Shown: in pieces, positions 46,500-57,429 of the stretch
Layout of the letters: every line of letters starts with the position of its first letter
Position numbering within the stretch: position 1 is the first letter of the stretch
DNA from: Prochilodus magdalenae
Taxonomy: Eukaryota; Chordata; Actinopteri; Characiformes; Prochilodontidae
Assembly: GCA_024036415.1 (NCBI GenBank)
Contig: JAMWET010000947.1
Coordinates: 1 to 64,000, forward strand
DNA length: 64,000 bases
Direction: 5' to 3'
Program-made: the position numbers and the translations under genes
The notes under the pieces: generated by a model
Seen by the model: the letters and a program-made list of their open reading frames with translations, nothing else
What the model was told of the DNA's origin: nothing
The model's database searches: none

Positions 46500-48940
46500 T
46501 TTTGAATCATACTAGGTCTGTGGTTTTTGTCTGTGGTGACTCACCCCACCCACCCACACTTATGGACGTACAAACATGAGGAATGTATATAGCCTACACA
46601 GATCTTAGCCCTTTACTATTTGTATCCACTCCTGAGAAGGCGCTGCAGTGCTGCATTTGATTTGTACTGTTTGCCTGACAGTGGACTGATTATGGTCCAA
46701 GAACGTCTTCAATAGGTTTTAATTTGAATGAGTTTGACTGAGCAGGTAAACCCCCTACCTGAATCAATTGGAAGATTTGATTCCATTATTAATGTAGACG
46801 TTGTTGTTTGTAGAAGTCACTGTTATCGTTCTTGTCTTACTATATTATACTGTGCCCTTGTTTGCAGTAGTAAAAAAACAAAGAAGGTGCAGCAATAACC
46901 AGTAACCACCAAGTGCTGCACCATATATCTGTGTGTGGGTTTCTGCAAAAGACCACATAAGGTCGGGGTAAACCAGGTGAATTTCTGAGAAAAGATGTCT
47001 CAGTTCTCTTGAATAGCCCATGAAAACATCCTGTACCATTGGCTTAAAAGAGCTCCTCACACATGAGTAGAGATGCCCCACCTGGAAGTGCCCATTAAAA
47101 AGGAGTATTGATTAACAGAACTGCAACACAGAACATGGAAACATATTTTTTATCAGCTTCTACTGTTTTCTTTTTTATGCACTCTAAAAAAAACAGCATT
47201 GCTCTGGAATTATTGATGTGACCAAACCCAAAATAAACTAAAATGCATTCCCTTAATATACGCACACCATATCTTTACAATTTAAACATTTGGTTGGTAA
47301 TTGCTGCTAATTGGAATAAACACAATATTTATCTGTCTTTGATTGATTTTCGATTCAGATGAGAAACTGAATGTGTCAGTTGGCTGACTGAGCCGTCTGT
47401 TTATGGGGAAAAGCCTATAATTAAGATTACGGTGCATGCACTGTGACATACTGCTCTGTGACATGCCTATATATATATTTATCCTCCTGAGACCTAAAAA
47501 AACGCTAAATGTTGTCTTTGTACAGGAAGTTGTTTTGGCAAAAAACAGTGTCCTCATATGAGGCCAGAGGGTCGATGTTCAATGTTTTAAAAAGTATCGT
47601 GGTGCAGAGAAGGAGAAAGTAATGTCCTCATATGATATACATATATATAATATACTCATATAGATATATATATATGTGTGTGTGTGTGTGTTTATATCTG
47701 ATAACTGGCATTCTCCTTCAAGCATTTTGAGCTATGCACAGTGATGCTGTGTGTGTGCCAGTTTGCCAAGTTTTTATAAAAAAGAGTTAAGGAGAACATA
47801 ACTAACACAATAACATAAAGGGAGGACAAAACAACATTAAATAGGGACAACATTAAGATCCATCACAAAAATCTTCTTAGTTTTGTGTTCTGCATGTGTT
47901 GTCATCTGGAGTTTCCGTTTAGATGCTGTGGTATTTTGGCTCTTCAGCCTACAGCGTGTATCAGTTTCATGTCCTTTACAGAGTCTTTTGACTTTTCAGC
48001 TGGTCTGGTTTACAGAGGTCTGGTTGCATTGTTTGTCACTGAAATACACTGCAGCACGTGTTTGTGTGATCTGTATGATGTCCCTTTGTAGAGTACAATT
48101 AAAAACACATTGAAAACTGAGAAAACACTCACCACAATGTCTATACCAGCACAAACATTTTAACAGGTCAGTCTCAAAGAAGATGCAGTATCAGTTATAA
48201 TAAGCTAAACATCCCTGCTTTCCTAACAACCATCTAGGCAACGCAGATGAGTACATGGAAAAAGATTAATGGAAAAAAAAAAATAGATAGATAAAACAAG
48301 GATAAACACAGAAGCAGCAAGTTCAGTCAGCTATGACAGGTAACCATACCTATATGATTTGTTTTTTCTTTAGAGTTTGGATGAACCCCAAATGGTTACA
48401 TTCGCAGTGACTCTCCATAGTGCATCTCACTTTACTGTGATTTTGCAGTCCGGCTGTCTTCAGGTTGCTATGGCTACTGATTGGAGTGGTTGGTGAAAAT
48501 ATCAGTTGTGAAGTGTCCAAGTATTGGTTTGAGGTTTGTCTTTATATTTACATGTGCCTGCCTTCTGCTGCACTATTCATATCATTTCCTGTTGTCAACG
48601 TCTATAACCTGAAATAAGTGTGTGATAGTTGACATAATCGCTGGCAAAGCTGGCAGTGCAGCCAAAGGGGGGAGAGTCCTTGATCTTTTTTTGTTAAAGC
48701 TGAAAGAATAAAACACTTAAATGCTGGTCTTGTTCCTGGTTTTGAGTGGCTGTAAGTTTAACATAAATAAAACGTATCGCATCTAAATATCTGTGTTGTT
48801 TTAATCCAAATCATTTAGCTCTCCATGATACTTCAATATTTCTTGTAGACATTGGTGTACATTCTAAGTTCCTGACATGCCGGCAGCTTATTTTATTGTC
48901 CACTGACAGACTAAGGCTTGGGAGTGCATTTTTGGGGCTT
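46500..48940. other. No gene recognised
   Basis: This is intergenic sequence with a short TA/TG repeat near 47640-47690 and two nearby copies of GTCCTCATATGA (47549 and 47621). Nothing else is supported. Confidence 0.4.
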
Positions 48941-48956
48941 GGTATGGTGGCTGAGA

Positions 48957-49600
48957 AGTGCAAAACCAATGAACATTTCAGAAAGCAAAATGACAAAACA
49001 AAAAAAATCCTTTGAATAAAATAAAAGCCAAAACTAAATTTCAAGACGTGAAACACTTTTACCAGTATTGAAACATTTAGCAAATACAAACTGCAAATAC
49101 AAATGGAAAGTGTCGGTCTAACACACAGGAAGTGCATGTTTCAAACCCTTGTCAATCAAACTGTACGGAAGAAAGAGATGAGCAGGTGATGTCTAAACCA
49201 CTTGGGGTCGGAAATTATATCGAAAGTAAGTGGGCTGTAACGCAAGCTGCAGTAGACAACCAGTGGTTTAAAACGAACTCCAAATGGTTTAGACGCCACC
49301 TGTTTGTCTCTTTCTTCCATCTGCTCTTGTAAAAACTGAAATGACCTTCAACAGGAAAAACAAGTGTGCCAGCTCCACACACTCTACCACTCCACATGCT
49401 CTGCCACTATGAAACAATTAGATTTACAAGGGTGCAAGACAAGCACTTCCTGTGTGTTAGAATTAGCAGTTTGTAAAAGTGTTGATACTGGTAAAAGTAT
49501 TACATGTCTTGTAAAATTGTTTTTGCTTTGAGATAATTTTTTTGTTTGTAATTTGTTTTTGTTTTTGTAATTTTGTTTCCAGAAATGTTAATTTGTTATT
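48957..49600. repeat. Long inverted repeat (foldback element)
   Basis: The left arm (about 48957-49155) read in inverse matches the right arm (about 49424-49600). Shared blocks in order are ACAAGGG, GCACTTCCTGTGTGTTA, GCAGTTTGTA, TACTGGTAAAAGT, ATTTTTTTTGTTT-type T-rich sequence and GAAATGTT. The spacer is about 270 bp and encodes nothing recognised. The arms have diverged by small indels. It is probably a non-autonomous DNA transposon. Its right outer end abuts a minisatellite. Confidence 0.7.
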
Positions 49601-49605
49601 GTTAT

Positions 49606-50208
49606 CCCATATTCTATATTACATATACCCCATTCTATATTACATATCCGCATATTCTATATTACTTACACCCCTATTCTATATTACATATCCCCATATT
49701 CTATATTACATATACCTATATTCTATATTACATATAGCCCTATTCTATATTACATATCCCCATACACCATATATTACATATCCCCATAATCTATATTATA
49801 TATACCCATGTTCTATATTACATACCCCCAATATTCTATATTACATACACCCCTATTCTATATTACATATCCCCATATTCTATATTACATATACCCATAT
49901 TCTATATTACATATCCCCATATTCTATATTACATATACCCCTATTCTATATTACATATACCCATATTCTATATTACATATACCCATATTCTATATTACAT
50001 ATACCCATATTCTATATTACATATACCCATATTCTATATTACATATACCCATATGCTATATTACATATACCCATATTCTATATTACATATACCCATATTC
50101 TATATTACATATCCCCCTATTCTATATTACATATACCCATATTCTATATTACATATACCCATATTCTATATTACATATACCCATATGGGTATATTACATA
50201 TACCCATT
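49606..50208 (+). repeat. 22-bp AT-rich minisatellite, about 27 units
   Basis: The unit reads CCCATATTCTATATTACATA plus TA, with variants CCCCATA and CCCCTA. Because 22 is not a multiple of three and the unit has no stop in any forward frame, all three frames stay open across the array and give a 22-residue Tyr/Ile-rich repeat. I treat this as non-coding. Confidence 0.95.
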
Positions 50209-50215
50209 CTGACGC

Positions 50216-51300
50216 CATTTCTAGAACACCAGGATGGAGTACCCTTTATTAAATCGTTGTTGTTGTGACATGCTACCAGTATTATTACCCTATAATACTT
50301 ACAGGAGACGCCATGTGACCTCTTTGTCACAATAAGACTGATCTTTTATGATCCCTTAAAGGGAAACGGGTCTGGGCTCTTATGGGTTAAAGACATTCCA
50401 AAAATACAACAGAATGCGTGTGAACTTCTGTGAACCACGGTCACTAAACATTGTTTGTTGCTGCTTCCAGAATGCATGTTAAGACTGTTCTATGCTCAGT
50501 GGACATCATATTAACAACATCCAGAAGTGCCGCCAATTTCTCAGGGTTTGAGCTCACCTAAAATGGACTAATGCACAATAGAAAAGAAATATGTGATAAA
50601 GAGTAGGACAGTGCAGACCAGCATGAAGTTCCAAAATCATGGGTCTTCCATGTTAAAGTAAGAGGATAAGCATTATCCTGTGCACATCTGTAAAAGAATT
50701 ATTAGCAGTGAATGGTATATATGCATTTTGGGGCTATGTATTGTAATGAAAGGGGTTCCCATACTTAGATTTAATCAAACTAAAAAAAAACAAGACAAAA
50801 AAAAAAAAAACGCCAGTGAGCAGTTACTCGCAGAATTACCTAACCTTATCCAGCGTTCCTTTGTTTACACTAAGCCACAGAAAGTGTCTCAAACCATACA
50901 CTGACCAGAATGTAGAAGAAAATGCTTATGAGGGGTTTTTTTTGTCAACTGAATTAGTTTACATGCCAAGACATTTTCTGGTATATTACAACAGCATGGC
51001 TGTGTAACCAGACTGCTAGACCGGACTGCCTGTCTCCTGTTGAAATCATATAGTACAATATGACAACATACACAGTTGCTTAAATAAAGACTTGCAAATA
51101 AAATTTGGAATCTAGATCAGCGTCCCAATTTTCTTGGAATGTTTTGCAAGCATCAAATTTGAAATGTGTACATCAAACAAAAAACAATTAAGTTCATACA
51201 ATAAAATCGAAAAGATCCAGTTTTTGTACTAGTTTCTTTGTAATACAGGTTAAACAGAATTTATCTGCATTCTGCTTTTTATTGCCATTGAGTTTATATA
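50216..51300. other. No gene recognised; upstream of gene F
   Basis: Around 51060-51240, TTGCAAATAAA and CCCAATTTTCTTGGAATG resemble terminal-region sequence of a fish Tc1-type element, too decayed to bound. No coding region is seen. Confidence 0.35.
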
Positions 51301-51474
51301 ATAATTGAGTTAACAGAATGTAGAAGGAGAAAATAGAGCCACATTGATGTCACAGGACCCATTTCCTGAAAGCTGTGTGCATTTGTGCTTGTGAGTGTAG
51401 ATTTGTCATTACCTGTACTCCTGTACATGAGCAGACATATCCAGCAGATCCAGCAGCACAGGACTGATACAGAG

Positions 51475-53881
51475 ATGCAAAGACCCCCAGAGAATTTCCC
51501 ACTGCATGGTGGTAGGGGCCCAGGAGATGGAACTGTAGTGATTTCCATCACTGAACATCCGAAAGATCACATAGTGTGGTCCATGTTCAACATTATCTGC
51601 GGAAACCCGCTGTGTCTGGGGCTACTGGCCTTTTATTTCTCAGTAAAGGTGAGTACAACACATCAGATTCTGAAAGTGGTTATTATAAAGATGAACAGCT
51701 GAATAACGGATTATACAAAAGTATGTTTTTGAATGATCAAATGACCATTTAAAACAAAATATTTCTAAATAAAATATGAATAAATAAGTATTATATAAAT
51801 AAATAAGTATTAAAAATAAGTTGTCTCAGCTATTAAAATCATATGCTAATTAGAGTAAGAGTATGTCTGTCATTAAGGTCTTTTGTTTACTTTTCATTCA
51901 GATTCATGCTTTTTGGTTTTATTTTATTTATGCTTGTATTTATGCTTGTCAATATTCATGGCAAGGAAGGCAGAGACGAACAGGTGAGATGAAATATAAT
52001 ATAATATAATATAATATAATATAATATAATATAATATAATATAATAATTTAGGTGCATAATGCTATATTATAATATTTTCGATAAACCAGGAGTATTATT
52101 AACAGTACAAGTGAATCTTGTAGTAGCTTTTAACTAACAGTGTGAACCAACATGTCGTGACAAACTGGTTGTGGGTGCCTCTTTCGCTGGTCAAAGTTTT
52201 ATAGTTTGTAAAATAGGCTGACTGCTGGGAAATGTCTTAACCAGGGAGGTGTCAACTTAGACCCAGAAAATCAGTAAAGTTTATTAGGAAAGTTGACATT
52301 ACCGTTAAGCACAATCAGAGCCAGGGGTGTCCTATCTTGCCGGCAGGTGTGGAAAGAGGACTGAAAATCCCATTACTGTAACATGCAGAGAGATGAGGAG
52401 GCAGGATGCAAGTACAAGTCAGACTGTTTTACCACAAATGTATCAAAACAAAGAAAGGACATGAAAAACAAAGACACTAGAAATAAAAGATTACAGAGAG
52501 CAATGAACCCCAAAACAGATCAACAGCAAAACCAACAGAGAGACAAAACCACCAAGCAAACACAGAGGGAACAACTTCAGTTCTAAACACACAAGGGCTG
52601 ACGAGAATGGAAGGGGTGGAGCCACAAACTAGAGACAGGTGTGGGGCATGACATGAGGGTGGAGACAGGAGGAGCTAGAACCAAAATAAACAGAAGCACA
52701 TGGCAGATAACAACAAAGGCATGTGGTGGTGACAAGGCAAAAACTGCCAAAAGCAAAAAAAGACAGGAGCAGGATGTTAGGAGCACTAAAGAGATCACTT
52801 ACTTGAGCACACAGGAAAGTATTAATACAGAACAAGTAAGTCAATAATTACTGGAAAACTTGAATTAATTATTAATACCTTTTTGATATTTTATTATTTA
52901 TTTAAACATCAAATATAAATTAATTATTTATGATGGAATCTTTGTACACCCAGAATCTCAACCTAATGCTTGATTTTAGAAATTGCCTTTCCGTACCATC
53001 CCAACTTATATATTGTCAACAAATCTGTTTAAAACATTTCTATAATTGTCACGCTTCCGGGTTTTTCCTGCTCCCTTGTTTCTCCGGACTCAACTTCCCA
53101 GAGGGCAACGCTCGATGACGCCACGCCCGCGTCCAATCCGCTTCGCTTTCCATCACCGGAGTTTTAGCAGACAGCTGAACTTAATTTACGTCTTCTATTT
53201 ATACCTCTCCACGCCGCTTCAGCTTTTGCGAAGCTTTTCCGCTTTGTTGCAATCCTGAGCGTTCTTTCTGTGAATTGTCTATTTTCTGGTTCTTGATCTC
53301 TTTTCTGTTATCCACTACCCTTTTGCCTTTTCCTCCTAACTTGGTTGCCTCCGCTGATTGTGCTTTTTGGTTTCGACTTTGCCTGCCTCGACTACGTTTC
53401 TAGCCCTACCCCTGTTGCTGTCTTTGTATTGCTGCGAGCGTCGACCCGGAGTCTTTTGTCCTGACATTAATGAACTTTTGAAAAATAAAGAGGTTGTCTG
53501 TAACTGTAATGTTTGAGGCTTTTGACAGTAATGATGAATGTTAGTTGGTGGTGGGGATTCCCTCTGCTGACCTACAAATGAATTCCCCCGACTGTCATTT
53601 CATTAAGATATTTCAAATGTTCACAGTGTAAGGTCTCCTTAACCTGTTTGTGTTTGTGTGTGTGTGTTCAGGCCAGAGATCGGAAGATGTTGGGAGATCT
53701 GGAGGGAGCGAGATCGTATGGATCTACAGCCTGCTGTGTCAACGGATGGGCCCTCGCTCTGATTATTACCAGCGTAATAATCTGCATCATCATTGTGGCT
53801 GTAGTGGCGTCATCAGTGTCACATATTTCATCAAGCTACAATTCTTACGGCTATCCTTACCGCAATCGCTATGGATACTGA
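51475..53881 (+). CDS. IFITM1/3-like protein, copy F, with long Tyr-rich tail
   Basis: The exons are 51475-51648 (58 codons, donor AAG|GTGAGT) and 53672-53881 (69 codons plus stop, acceptor TGTTCAG). The intron is phase 0, 2023 bp, and the protein is 127 residues. The intramembrane helix DHIVWSMFNIICGNPLCLGL keeps the DHIVWS..FN pattern closest to mammalian IFITM1/3. The loop starts with Ala (ARDRKMLGDL), the ancestral form also seen in ifitm5. It has two Cys at STACC, and a strongly hydrophobic TM2 (ALIITSVIICIIIVAVVASS). The tail SYNSYGYPYRNRYGY is unlike any other copy. The upstream leader is in frame from an ATG at 51427. A weak GAAGGAGAAAAT motif at 51323-51334 is the only ISRE-like sequence nearby. 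The role is inferred from the family. ATTAAA at 54026 may be the polyadenylation signal. Confidence 0.9.
51993..52047. repeat. (ATAAT)n microsatellite in intron of gene F
   Basis: About eleven tandem 5-bp units, AATAT/ATAAT, lie in the first intron. No function is inferred. Confidence 0.9.
52380..52860. other. A-rich intronic sequence, probable interspersed repeat
   Basis: A stretch with GAGGCAGGATGCAAGTAC, CACACAAGGGCTGACGAGAA and GGTGGAGACAGGAGGAGCTA looks like a common fish repeat, but I cannot name the family or define its ends. It contains no protein domain on either strand. Confidence 0.35.
53047..53527 (+). mobile_element. LTR-like sequence in intron of gene F
   Basis: It begins TGTCACGCTTCCGGG, has CTTCCCAGAGGGCAAC and GATGACGCCACG early, AATAAA near 53484, and ends near TTTTGACA. 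It is related to the inverse sequence at 42840-43168. The TG..CA ends fit a solo LTR of about 480 bp. It lies only 145 bp before exon 2 of gene F and brings its own polyadenylation signal in sense orientation. Confidence 0.42.
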
Positions 53882-54599
53882 ATCAGTTTCACAAAGTAAT
53901 GTTTATCTTTATCAGCATGAAGAGCTTTTCAGGTCGACCTGATTAGTATGTAACTCTTTATAATTGGATGCTTGCCAAGAACATTTTGCCACTGAAATTT
54001 CTTTTTAATGTGTGATATTTTGAGAATTAAAAGGTCTTTATTCATCAAACACTGACTAACTGTGTTCCTTAATTGGGTCAACTACAAAAGTGATGTTTTT
54101 TTAAAGGTGCAGTCACTGATTTCTAAATGTTGAGCAAATAACTTTTTGCATTCTGGCAGCTGTCAATAAAATAAATGATTAGAGGAAAAAATCCACTGGT
54201 CAGTCACTGTCAATTACAGCATGAGCATGGTAGAAAGCTCTGGTGGAGCTGTTTCAACATGTATCAGCGTTAGCCTGCAAGGACAGACATTGTCTCATTC
54301 CTACGAGAAGTACACATTGTGCTGTTTGTACATCAGAACAAATTTGTTCACATGTTTATCATGTTGTTTGAAATTCGGGTATTCAGAAACATGCAGAAAG
54401 ATTCATGTGCATGCAGAATCATGCATGGGCACAGGCTTAGGTCGTCAGTCCTGTGCAGTCTGGAAAACCAGATCAGGTTTTAAGGCTTTACAAAGTTTCT
54501 GAAGTATAAGGAATTCATCCAAGCAAATTCACCCTGATGGCTTTCCCTGCTTTTCTCCTGGATGCACTGCTAATCCAACACTCCTTATAATCTATCATG

Positions 54600-56075
54600 T
54601 TCTCATTCCTAAAAGATAGCCAGTGTGGCAGATTGTTTGTTTTTCCTCATTTAACAGTTAGGAAAGAGTTAATATGGGTGATTGTGGGACGTCACTCTAG
54701 GCCCTATAAAAAGGTGGAGTAGGAGGGCTTAGTGTGTCGTTTTGCACTGTTTGGCTCCTCCCCTTACGGTGAACTTGACCTTGTCGGTGGTTTGGCCCGT
54801 GAGTTCGCATGTGGTTTGGTGTGGTGGATCGAGGCACAATTGTGGCGTTTTGCTATTGATCAGTGCAGGTAGGACCATGGGTGTTGGTGCTCCGTTTCTA
54901 TTTTTTTGTGGGTTGTAGTGTGTGTGAAGTAACTGGGTGTTTGTTTGGTGTTTATTGGTAGTGATTGGTTGCTGTGTTGTGCCGTGTGGTCCGAGGCCTG
55001 CTCAGGCTCCGCTTGCGTTCTTTGCTGCTCTGGCTTTAATACCTGCACCATTGCATTGCTGCCCAGCTTTACTCCAGGTAGGCATAGTTCCCTATTTACA
55101 ATGTCTGTTTTTTTTTATCAGTTTTGGTAGTTATTTTAATTATATCTTCCTGCTAGAACCGTCACGCTGCCCGCCACCCTCCTTCCTCTACCAGCCGTCG
55201 CGTCTCACGGCGACAGCGCAGACAGGCTCCGTTACAGGGAGGCTTAATTTTGCTCGCCTGCTCCTCCGTCCGTGGTGCAGCTGTGATTTTTCTTGATTCT
55301 TGCCCGTCTTGGTTACACTCTGACATGCTGGTTGTGTCCGCTGCTTAGGCTTGTAATTACAGCCGTTTTTGAACAGCTCCAGGGGCCTGTAATTGTTTTT
55401 GTTGTCGGTTTTCCTTTTGTTCAGGGTTGACGCAGTTAATTTCATTTGCGGTAATTTGTGTTTTTTTTGTTTATTGTGTTTTCTACTTTTTGTGTTGATT
55501 TTTTTTCGTTTTCATTTTTTGAAATTCGATATATTATATTTTTTGTTTAGCATTTTGGACCGTAGTTTTGTTGGCATTATTTTCTAATTTTTGTATTTAT
55601 GTTTTCTTAATTATTTCCTGGTTGGTTGTTTATCCGTTCAGAGCAGGCAGGCTTAATTTGCTTTGCGGGCCATAAGGCCTCACACTGCTCCTTGTGTGTG
55701 TTTGCTTTTGTTTTTTGATTTACTTTGGTTATTTGAGTGTGTGCATATTTAGTTTTTCCGTGTTATGGTTTTTTTTGGGGTTTATTTCTATTCTGAGTTG
55801 TTTGGCATGTTTTCTTTTTGGGTTTAAGTATTATTATGTTCTTTTGATTCTGTTTATTTTTCTTTTTGTGCGGCTGGCAGCCAGTTTATCCAGTGTCTAT
55901 CATTATTTTATCGTAATTTTGATTAATCTTTTTATGCCTATTGATTGATCTCACAGCTAAGTGTTTTATTGTTTTAGTTTAATCATGTGAAGTTTTAATT
56001 TGTTTGAAATAAACAAGTTTTCTGAACATAAAATTGTGATTGTGGAAAAACAGGTCTCTGTCTCATCATTCTTGA
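54600..56075 (+). other. T-rich region, possible LTR or retroelement 5' end
   Basis: CCCTATAAAAAGGTGGAG near 54710 looks like a TATA-driven promoter. AAATAAAC occurs near 56008. Further on, CAGGTGGCGTAGTCGGATTC (56204-56223) resembles the LTR/primer-site boundary of some fish LTR retrotransposons. I could not match two LTRs or find gag/pol, so this is tentative. The long open frames here are low-complexity Phe-rich readings. Confidence 0.3.
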
Positions 56076-56131
56076 ATTTCCCTCTGGGATCAATAAAGTA
56101 TTTATCTATCTATCTATCTATCTATCTATCA
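56076..56131 (+). repeat. LINE/SINE 3' tail with (TATC)n
   Basis: GAATTTCCCTCTGGGATCAA, TAAAGTATTTATC and a TATC tandem form the typical 3' end of fish LINE and associated SINE copies. No upstream LINE body is identified. Confidence 0.7.
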
Positions 56132-56880
56132 ACAATCGAACCTGGGTTGCCTTGTACTGACTGGCACTTATTAGCCAGGGTAATTTCCTGAGGTGAGATT
56201 CCTCAGGTGGCGTAGTCGGATTCTTATTCTTTATAACCAAATTCTTAGTGGGTGCTACCCCTCTTTTGACCACTGGGGGCTTGGTAATTTAATGGGTATA
56301 TGGTAAGCCGCGTCACACCAGCACTAGTTCTCTAGCACTAGGCCTGCATGTGTGTGGAGTGCAGATGGAATTGATTTTAGTCAGGTTAGTTTGTTTACTG
56401 ACCATAAGGTGCTATTAACTAATGTACTATATAAAAACTACAAAGAGTAATGTTGACTTTTTTTTTTGTCTTTAGCAAACTGCAGCCGTGCAGCAGTGTT
56501 CGTCTTAGAGAGCAGCTTTTCCTCTCGACCCAGTAAGAAGCCTTTAGATGCTTAGAACTTCCTTTGTGATCTTGTATACCATTACACATCTTGCTCTTGA
56601 TCTTGAAATTTTGTCACTTGTACACAATCAGTCACTGCAGCAATACAGACAAATTCCTGGTTAATAAAGCTGCCACACAATTGTATCAGAGACTATGGAG
56701 GTTCTTTATCCACCATAAATAATAACAGACTTTCTCTCTTTTCTTCAGTTGAGTTCAGTCTTTCAGTCTCAAACATAAAAAGTTTTTTTTTTTCATTTAG
56801 TCTCACATTTTCAGTTTTAGTATGATGTTAAACACTGTGATAGGAGATATCTGATATGAGTAGAATAAATGGAACACCTA

Positions 56881-57425
56881 CAGGGGTTGGACAATGAACC
56901 TGAAACACCTGGTTTTAGACCACAATCATTTATTAGTATGGTGTATGGTGTAGGGAGAGTTGAGGTGCACATTTAATTCTGCCGTGATTTAGGCAGCCGT
57001 GGTTTTATGTTTTTTGGATACAATCCAGGTTAGCACCCGAACATCCCTTTCAGACAGCTTCCTCTTGCGTCCACAGTTAATCCTGTTGGATGTGGTTCGT
57101 CCTTCTTGGTGGTATGCTGACATTACCCTGGATACCGTGGCTCTTGATACATCACAAAGACTTGCTGTCTTGGTCACAGAAGCACCAGCAAGACGTGCAC
57201 CAACAGTTTGTCCTCTTTTGAACTCTGGTATGTCTCCCATAATGTTGTGTGCATTGCAGTATTTTGAGCAGAACTGTGCTCTTACCTGCTAACTGAACCT
57301 TCACACTCTGCTCTTACTGGTGCAATGTGCAATTAATGAAGATTGGCCACCAGGCTGGTCCAATTTAGCCATGAGACCTCCCACACTAAAATGACAGGTG
57401 TTTCAGTTTCATTGTCCAACCCCTG
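56881..57425 (-). mobile_element. Tc1 deletion derivative, 545 bp, TA-flanked
   Basis: The ends CAGGGGTTGGACAATGAACC and the inverse TTGTCCAACCCCTG are bordered by TA (56879-56880 and 57426-57427). On the minus strand, 56989-57240 encodes the transposase N-terminus: MGDIPEFKRGQTVGARLAG, SVTKTASLCDVSRATVSRVM and NRINCGRKRKLSERDVRVL, a paired helix-turn-helix DNA-binding region. The catalytic domain is absent. It is in the same family as 26513-27043, in opposite orientation, and retains more of the DNA-binding region. Confidence 0.88.
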
Positions 57426-57429
57426 TAGG

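Noticed and set aside
46246..46515. Ser/Leu- and Val/Cys-repeat open frames
   Set aside because: They are readings through the compound (TG)n-(GA)n microsatellite.
49542..50252. 236-codon open frame rich in Tyr and Ile
   Set aside because: It is produced by a 22-bp minisatellite with no stop codon in any forward frame; overlapping frames are equally open.
54937..55948. Several Phe/Leu-rich open frames that look like membrane proteins
   Set aside because: They come from T-rich sequence and have no consistent splice sites, domains or codon pattern.
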